64,000 nt of DNA from Peromyscus leucopus (taxonomy: Eukaryota > Chordata > Mammalia > Rodentia > Cricetidae), in NCBI RefSeq assembly GCF_004664715.2, contig NC_051072.1, positions 42,515,642-42,579,641 on the forward strand, in the 5' to 3' direction. The position numbers were made by a program, and so were the translations under genes. Positions 11,571 through 23,220 of this stretch are shown here, piece by piece. Each line of letters starts with the position of its first letter. The first letter of the stretch is position 1. The notes beneath the pieces are model-generated. The model ran no database searches. It had not been told where the DNA came from and worked only from the letters and a program-made list of their open reading frames with translations.

Positions 11571-13844
11571 GGAGATGCTGCTTTAAGAAAACACTCAAGT
11601 GAGGACTGCCTTTCAACTACACTTTATTGTTAATTGACTGAGTGAGACTCATCTCTAAAATTCCACTTCCCAGTAGTTACAGATTATTACAATGGCAAAG
11701 ACACATAAATGTAGAGAACTGTTGGTTGAGGATCCAAGAAGCATTAATGATCAAAAGGGAACTGAGTGTTCTTTCCCCAGTGTGTAAGTCAGCTGGTCAC
11801 AGCATGAAATGATTTTTCTCCCATTAGGAATGATGCCTTTGGTATTCATAGCTAATGTGTAGTCTGTTCGTTTAGCTGACGGAACTGGTGATGAGCAGTT
11901 TTCAAGCCAGTACAAATAAACCAGTTTTATATGTGGCTCTTCACTTTTACAGTGTAAATTTAATGCTTACACAGATTGTGGGTGATTTCTTAGAAACAAT
12001 GAGCTCTCTAAGCCTAAGAAGGCTGTCCATCGCTGCTTACGATGATAGGTCAACTCAAACACCAAGTACGAAATTATTCTGTGTTTTCCATTAGAAGCAA
12101 TTAACTTTTAAATGTGCTCATATCACAACGGAGAGCTTACTGGCTGCTCCCACTCGTCTTTGCTTTCAAGGCTAAGCAGAACAGCAGTATTTGTTTAGGT
12201 TTGAGTACCGAGTATAACATTGATGTTGGCTGTTAGTGAATAGTCACCTGCAAAAACTGTGGGAAGGAAGTTTCTATTGTTATATTATAATATATATGTA
12301 TGTATGTATATATATATATATAATTTGTTAATTATTTAGGTTTTCTATTTCTCTTTTGAATCTCAGTTGTCTTTTTGTATCTGTTCAGTAATTTATACAT
12401 TGTCACTTCGTTAGGGTTGACTATCTCATTTTTAGTTGATTTGTCTTTAACCATTTCCCCTTTTCATACTGAATTTTATTTATTCATGTCTACTCTCTTT
12501 CTGTCATTAGCCTACTGTAGCAGAAGCCAAGTGATTATTATTTCCATTGTGATTTTTACAGACAAGTTTGATTTTTGAAAACGATCATAAACTTAGGGGC
12601 TCCCTCTATCCTTATTTATTGTTTTTATGCTGTGGCTGAAGAACATTGTCTAGATCTTCTGTATTTACTGAGATTTGCTATGAGGCCTCATAGTGAGAGG
12701 ATATATCTTTATATGTATTTAGGGAGGATGTGTATCCTCTAATTAGTAAAGTCTTTTGAAAACCTCATTTGCTGTGATTCTCTATTTTTCAACTACTCCT
12801 TTAATTCCTATAATAATGTTGAAAATACATTTTAAGGTTCTATTTTTTTCTCTGCTAACTACAGTGTATTATGGTACCCGCAAACCGTAGATTGTCAACC
12901 AGTATTATTTCCTACAGAGTGCCTGAATTCACCTGTCATTTTAAGAAATTTGTAGTCTGAAACTTCATATGAGTTGACATTTTTGTGCCTCCAGCAAACT
13001 GTCGGAGGAGGCAATCGGTTGAGGTTTTTCCCATCATGCTCAGCAACTGTTCTCCAAACGTTGATGACTTGACAGTTTAGAATGCCCCTGCTTTCTCTAT
13101 CTCCAGGTAATAAATCTGTATAAAAATACAGTCTATACTATCTGGATCCTGAATAAACCTGGCTACCAATTATTTTTAACCTCAATAATCTCCTTTCTCC
13201 TGGAAATTTTAAGACCTGACCAATGTGGGGTTGCCACTGGACTATATAGCCATAATTTATGTTGTGTGAAATCCAGGCAGACCTGTGCCCTGACTTCTGC
13301 AAGTTCACTGTGTGGCCAGTCTCCCTATAGAAAATAACAGACTCAGAACCCTTTGGTGCACAATTTTTGAAGGGATCTAATTTTACATGGTATCCCTGAT
13401 GGCTTCATTGTAGCTAAAAACTGCAAAGAAAAAATATCCACAGCTACTTAAGCTCCCAAAGTGAGCTCCTCTGATATCTCCAACTGCTGTAGTTTTATAT
13501 TTTGGTTCTTTTGAATAGCTATGAAGTTATAGAAATTGTACTACCTATAGGGAGAAATACAAGTAAATAATATATGAGGTTTATTTTATGTTGAAAATGA
13601 AAAGAAAAAAAAACCTCTCTTTCCTTAGATCATTTATATCATAACCATGTGTTGCAAATCTTTTTTTTCTGTGTATGTGAAGTGTGTATGAATCTTTGAA
13701 AAAGCTAATAAGCCTCATGCCAACTTTAAGGGTCAAGAGTTTCTTTCTCAAGGACATGGACAATCTCTTTGAAGTATAATCATCACTGAACATAGCAGTC
13801 ACCCGGTTAGAAGGCAGGAGCTTGATTTCCTTTTGTAAATTTCT
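11571..13844. other. Mostly unassigned; short TA-rich tract
   Basis: A TA-rich (TA/TATG) tract lies at 12284-12322. The rest is AT-rich sequence without a recognised gene. A LINE or LTR origin for parts of it is possible but not visible to me. Confidence 0.45.
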
Positions 13845-13942
13845 GGAGCTAGGTCAGTCAGGCCTTAAATTCATGATTCTCTTGCCTCAGTTCTTCCAGG
13901 ACTGTGGTAACAGGCCTGCTCCACCACATCTGGATGCCTACT
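13845..13942 (-). mobile_element. Old B1-like SINE
   Basis: The plus strand shows GTCAGTCAGGCCTTAAATTC, CTTGCCTCAGTTCTTCCAGG and ACAGGCCTGCTCCACCACAT, a decayed reverse complement of a B1/proto-B1 monomer. Confidence 0.6.
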
Positions 13943-14080
13943 GTCTTGTATGCCCTGTTGTTCCAAATTGTAAATATACCTCTAGTCATAAACAGACGAG
14001 ATTATTTTTCCTTTGGCTAAAGCAATCAGAGATGACCCAAACTGACAGTTTAATTTAGGAAAAACTCTTGAATAGACGTT

Positions 14081-14085
14081 GCTGT

Positions 14086-14148
<63 letters not shown>

Positions 14149-14304
14149 GGTTTTTCAAGACAGCGTTTCTCTGTGTAGCTTTGCGCCTTTTCCTGGAACT
14201 CACTTGGTAGCCCAGGCTGGCCTCGAACTCACAGAGATCTGCCTGGCTCTGCTTCCCAAGTGCTGAGATTAAAGGCATGCGCCACCACCACCTGGCGCTG
14301 TTAA
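14081..14304 (-). mobile_element. B1 SINE with (TC)28 in place of its A-tail
   Basis: The B1 body at 14149-14296 reads from GGTTTTTCAAGACAG to CACCACCACCTGGC. Its tail side is a pure TC run at 14089-14144, i.e. (GA)28 downstream of the B1 on the minus strand, a frequent way for SINE tails to evolve. Target-site duplication GCTGTTAA is present at 14081-14088 and 14297-14304. The body keeps the diagnostic GCTTTGCGCC block. Confidence 0.95.
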
Positions 14305-14513
14305 CTTCTCTTACCCTGGATTGTTGTTTACCTTGAGGGTGTTTGCACAGTGAGTTGTATCTGTTTGGCTGTTGGGGATCTTTTACTCCTTTCTGTCACT
14401 TCACTCACTGCCTTTGATGTGCAGCAAATCATGCTGCAATACTCTGCAATAAAACTTTTCCCTACAATATTTATCCAAAGATTTCTGAATGGATCTGAGA
14501 TTTCCTTTCCTTT

Positions 14514-14622
14514 TCTGAGACAGGGTCTTGCTATATAAAACAGGTTGTCCTCAAACATGGAATCCCATTCTCTAGACTCCCTGAGGATTGGGTTTAGAGG
14601 TGCATGCAACACACCCAGCCTG
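14514..14622 (-). mobile_element. Old B1-like SINE
   Basis: TGAGACAGGGTCTTGCTATA, GGTTGTCCTCAAACATGGAA and TAGAGGTGCATGCAACACAC are the reverse complement of a diverged B1 lacking the young cricetid-type variants. Confidence 0.7.
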
Positions 14623-17439
14623 AAGGTTTTAAGTATATTTTTCTAATACATATATACTCTATTTGTAGTTAATTGTATAGTTTAATGCTCTGAAAATTTT
14701 TATACCAGTGTTTAGGAAAGGTAGCTTGAGTTTGCAGAGATTGGCTTGCCAAAGTTTATGCACCTTATAATTGTAGAACAGGATTTAAATATAACATTTT
14801 TGGCTTCCACAGCCTATTAATTTCATTCTGCAATATTTATTGCAAATGGACATATCACTGATTCATTTACCTGTTACCACACTGCATACATAAACATTAG
14901 CTGGTTTGCTTGCTAGAATCATTCAGTCAGTTGACTTGGGGACTAGATCCTTGAGTGAAAGCAATTTTTTTTATTTACAACTGAAACTCTGACTCTGAGC
15001 CAACATTCCATAATGCTATATACATGGTAATAATGAACATTCAGATTTCTGGAAAGATGGACTCTCATCCTTTATTTAAAGCATTTGGCAGAACCCAAAG
15101 CAGTCATAAGCAGCTGGAATATTACCTGTTAAGTGACTACATTCCTTCTTTTCATTGCTGTAGCAATATAAACAGACTCAAATGAACTAACTGGTGTGTT
15201 CTCCCTGTTTATTGCCTTAAGTTTTGTATTCAAACATCAGCCCCTACTGGGAGAACTCAAAAAAAAAAAAAAAATCAAATGGCATTTCCTGTCTAAAATT
15301 CCAGAGCAAAATGAATGCTGAAGTTTATGAAGACATAAGCTTCCATGAACTATATAAATCTGACATAAATTATTATTACTTTTATCCTTCATGCTCCTTT
15401 TATGTACTTCTCTCTCCAAGAGACAATTAAAAACCCTTTCCCAAAGGCTATGCACCCATATTCATATAAATTCAGAATGTTGACATATTTATGTCTTTTT
15501 TTATAGCTTTCATTAATGTTTGAAAATGACAAATTCAATGTAGAATTAGCCATTAGGCTGTTAAAAATGGAAATGACATCATGGCATGAAGTACCCACTT
15601 TAGTTAAAGCCTTCATGGGGTTTTTAGTCAAGAGGAAATCTCTGTTAAGTAAGAAGGAATTTGCTGTTATTGCCTTTGTGGTCCACAAATTTTCTGGGTT
15701 CTCCATCCAAACAAACTCTCTCTGTTAGGTCCCTGGTTTTGGTGTAGGCAGAGGATGTGAGGTCAGCTTCTTTGTAATTGTGCTGACCCTCACCACTGAT
15801 CCCCGATCCTGATTTTACCAAAGCTAGAGCTGTAATGAACCTTAGCTGTGGTCAGAGTTTTTATAATATACCTTAAATCAATCTGAATAACTGAAGAATC
15901 CTGCCCTTCTTTTCAAGATACTAAAGGAGTAGTTATTGAAAGACAGCTGTTTCTGCCAACCTTGTAGTTCTCCTCCACCCCCAAGTCTTCTAGTGCTCTC
16001 CTTACTTTACTAACTTATTGTACCTAACTCCTGCCAGCCCTACCAGTTTGCTAGTGGATCAAAGCAATACCAGTGGATAATCCCACTGTTCTTTAAGTCA
16101 GACATCTCACACAGACCTTTGCTTTTACACTACAATCTTAACCCAGAGCTTTGAGGATGTGTAAGCTCTCTACTCACAAACTACTGTTCCTCCCTCACTC
16201 CTCACATGGTCCTTAATAAGCTGCAGTTCAGTCATTATCAGGGTTGTCTCTTCTCCGGAGAATATAGGAGGATACTTTTCCTTACTTTTCCAGCTGGCAG
16301 ATCTCAGTTCTTGACTTTGAGGATTCTTGGAATATATATTGAAGAATTACCTCTGGTATCTCTGTGGTGCAGCTATACTAGGTGTAACCCTTTATAGTTT
16401 TCCCTGATCTTAAAATACCTTTGCCCTCATTTGGGAAAGGAAATATCCTGAATATTTGGGATTCATATTTCTTACAATCCTGGTTTAACATTAAAAAATA
16501 TTTTAATGCCATATTCTCACTCTACAGTTTCTGATGAGAACCCAATCATTAATTAGATTAGTGTTAGGTTGTTTCTTACCAGTTTCAAAACTTGCTATTG
16601 ATCATTGTCTTTATTGTTTCTACTGTGGTAGAAATGTCATTTGGTCATTCCCCAGTCCCAGTTACCCTTCCCAATATTTTATTTCTCTGTTCTTCCATTA
16701 GATATTTGTTTATATTACAGAAAAATTGTTTCATTTTAGTGAACTGATAAGTATAAAGGCTCCTTTATAGTACCTCCATGAGGTTCCAGCCTCTTGTTTG
16801 TTTTTTCCTGAAAACACATTCTATTTTCCTCTACCTGTCTGTTTCCTTCTCATATCTGAAACTCAATGTAACAGTAGCCTAGAATTTTCATGTAGTCTAC
16901 ATCACTAGGAAAGCAGAACTGTTGTGAAGTAAAGGCCTGATGATAAGAATAAGGCTTGACACAGTTGAGAAGGAAGCTGGTCTAACAACCGTGGGAAACA
17001 GTGTTACTCCAAAAGACTAACAGGGTCAGGGAAAAAAAAAATCATACTGTTGAAGCACTAGCTCAGATGAGCAAGTTGGAGTTTGCCAAGAAACCTATTT
17101 TAAGCAAACCCCACTCAGCTGCTGTTCCTAAAGGCTCCAGCTAATTCTGTTTTTCGTCAGGAAGGTCAGCTGTTAGTCGGCAGAAGGACTGGAATGGGGC
17201 AGAGGAGAGCAAGGATAAGCTGGAATACATTTGAACTTCTGTATGTCATTTGCTATCCTAAAAGATCTAACTTCAGATGGTAGTATGTCACTTCTGCCTT
17301 ACAAATCTCAAAATAAATTTCTCTCCTTGACCTGTCATATCCAGAACTGCAGAGCAATGGGGTTTCTAAGAAATGCGGCTCTAGCTTGACCAGATGGACA
17401 CAGTACAATTCATAAAGGCAGATGATATAAACAAAATTA
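14623..17439. other. No recognisable element
   Basis: About 2.8 kb without a clear repeat. It includes a 17-base A run at 15258-15274 and overlapping open frames on both strands at 15389-15728. Neither strand shows a start context or domain that supports a gene. An AAATAAA motif near 17312 could end an unrecognised LTR. Confidence 0.4.
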
Positions 17440-18322
17440 AAATTCTTTTAGAACCTTTCAGCCATCCTCAGAGAAGCTTCCTCTTGTAGCAGATGGGAAC
17501 AAATACAGAGACTCACAGGCAGACAATGTGCAGAGTGGGAGACCTTGCAACACTCACCCCCAAATAGGATGTCTTCATCAAATTTCCCCCATCAGGGCTC
17601 AGGGAAGCTTGCTAGAGAGGAGCCAGAAAGATTATAAGAGCCAGAAGGGATAGAGGACACCAAGGAAACAAGGCCTTCTAAACACAGCAGATCCATTACA
17701 CATTTGAACTCAGAGAGACTGTGGCAGCATGCACAGGGCCTGCTCAGGCCTGTACCACAGCACTGAGAGGAGAAGTGGACACATACCCCCATCCTTAATC
17801 TAGGAGCTGTCTCCAGTTGATAACCAATTGCAAATGAAAAATTAGTTTTCTCCAATGGATCTCATTGGGGATACAAACCACACTTAAGGGCAGGACTCAG
17901 GCTCAACAATAGAAGCAAAATGAACTCAATGGAGTCCTTGGAAGATCTTTTCTCATAATGTTTTTCAGCACATTTTTTTAAACTTACAAGTTCTTTGTGC
18001 ATATATTGTAGCTTATGGTTTTGTATTTTTTATGGGATTCCTGTGTCTGTAAATGTGTGTGTCTCTGAATCTATATTTATTTCTTGTGCTTTAATTTGGT
18101 TCTTTTTCCCTGTTTGTTGTTGTTGCTTTTGCTATTCTAATTTGTTTAATTTTGTTTTATCTTATTTTATTATTATTCTTTATATGCCTGCTCATTTTCC
18201 AAAAAGAGACAGAAAGGGATCCTGATGGGAAGAGAGGTGGGGAGAATCCTGGAGGAGTTGGGGGAAAACAAACAGTAATCAGAAAATATTGTATGAAAAA
18301 AATCTTTCAATAAAAAAAAAAG
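17440..18322 (+). mobile_element. Lx-type L1 3' UTR and tail
   Basis: AGAAGCTTCCTCTTGTAGCA, GGCTCAGGGAAG...AAGATTATAAGAGCC, then the T-rich late UTR (TGTCTGTAAATGTGTGTG ... TGTTTGTTGTTGTTGC ... TTATTATTATTCTTTATATG) and the end AGACAGAAAGGGATCC ... TATTGTATGAAA ... CAATAAA plus an A-tail at about 18312. The order and terminal motifs fit the rodent Lx L1 3' UTR. No coding sequence remains. Confidence 0.85.
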
Positions 18323-19140
18323 TAGAAAAAAATGCTGATCTCAAGTATAATGAGTTTGTCTCCCATACTACGGCTGAACATATCAATTAAAACTAGATGC
18401 ATAATTTTCACATCTCATTTAAATCTAATTGTGTAAAAAAAAAAAAAGAGAGAAAACTACAGTTCTAGCGAAGTACATGTAAGTTATATAGAGCTCTAAG
18501 CAAAAATGTAACTTCTCATAAGTTCTTCCTGTGGTCCTTTCCCATTGCTGGTGAAAGAAACAGGAAAACAACATCAGCCAACTCTTGATAGCTTAAGGGA
18601 GCTTTTTTTTACAGTCTTAAGAATCTATTTCGTCAGACTTGAGGTATTCTCAGCAAACTGTCAGCCTTTCTAGGTTTCTTCCTACCACTCTTCCCCTGCC
18701 TCTCTCTTCTCCAGATTCAGGAGAAAACTTGTAGGACACATGGCCATGCTGGCTAGTGGCAGGAGTCTGGGACATGACAGTTTTCCGCGTGGAGACTGGC
18801 TGACATTCACTGCGATAAGTCCTGGGCTTGTCAAACTTCTAGCCTGTCGTCTTGGCATAGACAGTGTGTGACAGCTCTCTGTTCTAACTGTCTTAACTGA
18901 AGACATGATTGGACTTTTAGGCCAGGCTGCAACATCATTTATTTGCTCCAATGTTTAGATATTTCCTTTTGCCTTTTGATTCCAATGCTACTTTTGTCCT
19001 TTGTCATGATAAAAGCACTTCCATGGCCATCCAGGAACATCTAAGAACTCCTACATTCTTTTAACATTGCAGGGTGGATACACCATATTGGAAGGAATGA
19101 ACAGGTATATACCACCAGCTTGAAAATATGACAGCCCCTC
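18323..19140. other. No recognisable element
   Basis: The largest frame is 18682-18951 on the minus strand (89 codons). It has no recognisable domain and no supporting context, and I do not call it a gene. Confidence 0.45.
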
Positions 19141-19353
19141 AGCTTTTCTTTTTCTTTTTTTTTTTTTTTTTTTGGTTTTTTTTTTTTTTGGTTTTTTCAA
19201 GACAGGGTTTCTCTGTGTAGCTTTGCGCCTCTCCTGGGACTCACTTGGTAGTCCAGGCTGGCCTCAAACTCACAGAGATCCACCTGGCTCTGCCTCCCGA
19301 GTGCTGGGATTAAAGGCGTGCACCACCACCGCCTGGCAGCTTTTCTTTTTCTT
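19141..19353 (-). mobile_element. B1 SINE with perfect 16-bp target duplication
   Basis: B1 body 19190-19337 in reverse orientation, tail T-rich at 19157-19189 with a GG interruption. The duplication AGCTTTTCTTTTTCTT at 19141-19156 recurs exactly at 19338-19353. Perfect duplication and a nearly full-length body (TGTGTAGCTTTGCGCC ... CACCACCGCCTGGC) indicate a recent insertion. Confidence 0.97.
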
Positions 19354-20923
19354 AACACTCTGTCCCTCATCGCATTTTTTTAGTCCTTAGATCTTGTCTT
19401 CTAATAGAAAACCCAAACCTGAGAAATTCTTCTTTCGGTGAGATGGCAAGTTTTTGTTTTTTTCCTTTGTTGCCTTTTTCAAAGTAATGATTATATAGCT
19501 CATGAGCATGAATCATTTTGAATAGAAAGTGGAACCTTCCTTACTCATTAAGTCTTAATCACAAAGCTTACTGCAAATCATTGTGAAGTGAGAAATCTAA
19601 ATCTTCAATGAAAAGCAAGCAACAATGTCCTTGTTTAGAAGTCTATCACTTCTTGCAGTGCAGCTTACATGAAAGGCTGAAGGAAATAAAAGACAAAACA
19701 TGTTTTTGATATGTAAAAATAAACAAAATCCATTGCCCATTCAATATCATGGTTGACTAAACTATCATCTAAGTTGTCAGTGAGAAGCATGTATAAGCCT
19801 GTAAAAGACTGGAGGTTTGAAATGATGTGATAAATTTGGTCTGCCTTTAAAAGCATCCTGGGGCTCACTTTACATGTTGTATCCCCAGCATTACACATTT
19901 TATTTAAACTTAAATATCATGTTTTAGTGGGTCTAGGTGAAAACAGCTTTAGCTTTATTCTCTACCATGTTTCAGATAGAAATTGTAGAAGCTCTCATGT
20001 TGCATTTAGATAATGCTCAACACTTTGGACTGAAAGAAAATCCTGAGAAAACAGAGAAAGTTGTAGCAGAAGAGACACTAGGCTCTAAAACTTTGCCTTG
20101 AAGGCATTTAATGAAATATTCACAGGGGAACATCTCACTACATTTAGAACAAACAGTGTTCCTTTATTCCCCAAACTTCAATGCCAAAGCTTGTATGCTC
20201 AGGCAGTATGTATTTTGCATTCTGGCACACAGGTAGCTCCTCAGAGAAGGCTGGCAATAAATGCCAGATTCTAAAAACAGCATTTAGGTATTATTCTTCT
20301 CTTGCCTATTTTGATTTTTTTTTCTGTTGACATTTAATGATTCTGGAGATTTACTGGTTCTTTCATCAACCTGGAATTCAATCACACTGAGCTGAAATCT
20401 TTAAATATGTCAGAAATATGTCTGAAGTGAATGCAGCTGATGGACTGAGTAAGGTTATTGTGGAATATTAAAAGTCATAACTAAAAGAATTTGGGGAGCT
20501 GCTCCGATTTCATTCACAGTTCTGGTATAAGCTATATAAAATTTCCCTTTTGGAAGGGCTGCTGTAAAAACAGATATCTCCGAAGCAATAGGTGTTTGTG
20601 GCTTGGAGAGGCACCTCTGATGCTGCAGCAACTGAGAGAAGAAATAAACACAGCGGAAGAGTCATTTGAGTTATTTTTGTGCATACTGCTGCAAGGCTGG
20701 AGTTAGCAGAGGCAGCTGTTTACTCCAAGCAACTTGCCAAGGAAACCATGGCCCATCATGATCACAGTGCCATTGGCTGGACCTATGCACCTCCTTAAAA
20801 CATTGGTTGTATCTAAATGATTTCTTGGAACATGTCGATTTTCAAGTGAGAAGTATTGGCAAATCTTCCAACTAGTTTCAGGGAAGGATGTGATGGCAAG
20901 AAATTAAATTTCAATTGTATAAG
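19354..20923. other. No recognisable element
   Basis: Unassigned. The stretch at 20490-20760 is somewhat richer in GC than its surroundings and free of repeats, so it is a candidate for a conservation check only. Confidence 0.45.
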
Positions 20924-21180
20924 AGAAGATTTTATTTTATTTTTAAAAATTTTTTATTGTCTTTTTTAAATTTTATTTTATTTTATTTTACAATACAATT
21001 CAGTTCTACATATCAGCCACGGATTCCCTTGTTCTCCCCCCTCCTGCCCCCGCCCACCCCCACCCCGCCCACCCCCCATTCCACCTCCTCCAGGGCAAAG
21101 CCTCCCCCAAGGACTGAGATCAACCTGGTAGACTCAGTCCAGGCAGGTCCAGTTCCCTCCTCCAAGGCTGAGAAGATTTT
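20924..21180 (-). mobile_element. Severely 5'-truncated young L1 (3' UTR only)
   Basis: The T-rich tail and then CAATACAATTCAGTTCTACA...TATCAGCCACGGATTCC...TGACTGAG-type text match the first 220 bp of the minus-strand L1 at 23221. Exact 10-bp target duplication AGAAGATTTT at 20924-20933 and 21171-21180 brackets it. Length of L1 sequence is about 235 bp. Confidence 0.93.
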
Positions 21181-22609
21181 GATGGGCAACTATAGGCAGT
21201 CACTTGGTGTCTAACTCCATTGAAACTAATTTTTGAATTATCATTTGTAGATTATCTTGGATTATTAAAATGAACTTCTCTACAGAGTATTCCCTATGTC
21301 TAGCTCAGTAGGCGACATCAGGTTAAAGATGAATACCAGCTGTGAAGTATTTGGTTCACTGTCAAAATTGTTGAAAAAATTTGTTCTGCCTTGACAGTCC
21401 CCCTTTCTTCTCTGTGTCCTTAATAAAAAAAATCAATAAAGGAGTACTATATAACACATAGTGGCAGTGGAGACTGGCAGGAGCAGAAATGAAATGTCTC
21501 TCCCTTTCCCTTGGTATCTGCCAGGCATGGCAGACTATGTTTAATGACCCACTTCTCACAGCAATGATGGCAGTAACCTGCCTGAAGAATAACTCAGAGA
21601 AGCAACACTTTAAGCCCATAGTATTTCGTAGATATGCTATGTCTGTTGTCCCTGTCTCTCCTTTAAGTGACTCCCTTATAGTCAGGGACACCAGTCACGT
21701 CAATTGTGTTTAGATGCCAGTCGCAGCTCAATGTTTGAAAACTGGTTGACAGACAGGAATACTACCAAGTTCTAAAGTATGACTTACCTTTCAACTCCAT
21801 CAGCTGACTGAGGAACATTGTGGCTTTAAGCTCGGAACTTTCTAATATATACACAAAATCATCAAAGTTATACTGGTATCCTGGAGTTTCACCTCTGGCT
21901 TGACACCATGCGACATCTATTTTTAGAAAGTGAAATCATCCCTTCAGAGATAAAGAGGAGCTTGTCTCCCTACGCAGAAAGTAAATGCACTAACACTCAG
22001 AGGACAAACAGACACCACTGAGGCTGAAGCAGGGTCTGAGAGCATGCTTTCTGGAAAGATCTGATTGGTCTGCCACTGACCATGCTGCAGATTAGAAGTC
22101 CTATAGAGACTGAAAACATCGTCTGCCGTACTAGTATGGCGAATTTGTTTATGGCGAAAGAAATAAAGAAAAATACACCAAGAGCTAACAGGAGTAGCTA
22201 TTGTCAGCTTCATTAATTTTTTGTGGCGTTTTGCAAATTATTAGTCCTATGTGGATAGAATTGGATGATGAGGTCATGTGGTCATCCCACCATTATTCCT
22301 TTTTAAAAGATGTAGTTTCTTGTTCATTTGTAATCCCAGGGAAAGCCTTGCTTTGTCTTCATACAAAAAGCCATAAATTCATTTTACTATTAACTCTGTT
22401 TTTCTCCATAAGTACTATTATGTGCATAGTATTCCTATTTCCATTCTTATCAGTTTGGAAAATGTGTCTTATTTTAGTAGCTACATGGTTTATCAGTGGT
22501 CTACTCAATGTCCTTGCTCGTCATCCTGATAACAAATATACCCCAAGTTAGTTAGGCTGCTTCATGTACTAATGATCACTCATGCTTCATATGGTATCAG
22601 CTATTTAAA
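21181..22609. other. No recognisable element
   Basis: No repeat or gene recognised. The 116-codon plus frame at 22201-22551 is hydrophobic and T-rich without any identifiable motif. Confidence 0.45.
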
Positions 22610-22907
22610 TACTGTCAGCCCTCTATATATCTGAGTTCCATATTCATGAGTTTAGCCAACTGTAGAACCATGGATTGGAAAAAAAAAAAAAGCTAGCATC
22701 TGTACTAAACACATATGGCCATTTCTTTCTGTCGTTATTCCACTCTTTGCACTGCGTTAGATATTAAATGGAATCTAGAGAGAATTTTAACACACAGGAG
22801 GGTATGCTCAGGATATATGTAAATACTGCATTATATGAAAGAGCTGTGAGCATTCATGGAGTTTTGGTATAAGGAGTGATCTTGAAATCAATCCTGTACA
22901 GATGCTG
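22610..22907 (+). mobile_element. Tigger-type (MER2-like) DNA transposon relic
   Basis: CTGTCAGCCCTCTATATATC opens the element, followed by an AACCATGGATTGG block, an A run, GCATCTGTACTAAACACATA, TTAAATGGAATCTAGAG, ATATGTAAATACTGCATTAT, GAGCATTCATGGAGTTTTGG and AATCAATCCTGTACAGATG. This is the order of a non-autonomous Tigger (Tc1/mariner) element of eutherian age. Confidence 0.8.
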
Positions 22908-23220
22908 GGTATGTATTCTTCAAGGTTTACAGCTTCTATTGAAAATGGCGTGTGTAGGTGTACTGCCTTCTCTTTGTAAATATTTGAGATTGATCCAGTT
23001 TCCTCCAAGTTTTGATTATTTATATAATTTTCACATGCAAATTCCTCAATGTAAGGGATACTCTATGTCATGTTGGTCAAATATGTGTATCAAGTCACTT
23101 CAGATACTTTGGCTGCAGGAGAAATGACTAGCTGTGGAAATGATCTCTGTTTTCCTCTGATATGTCTTTGAAGACCTTTTTAGGAACTCTGAAAATATGA
23201 ATAGAGTGTAATAGATTCTT

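Noticed and set aside
13982..14278. 98-codon minus frame
   Set aside because: Runs through a B1 and its (GA)n tail (RERERE).
15258..15274. A-run as a retroposon tail
   Set aside because: No SINE or L1 sequence precedes it and I see no flanking duplication.
15389..15728. Overlapping frames on opposite strands, 105 and 70 codons
   Set aside because: No domain and no neighbouring exon signals. AT-rich DNA of this length yields such frames by chance.
18682..18951. 89-codon minus-strand frame
   Set aside because: No recognisable family and no supporting context.
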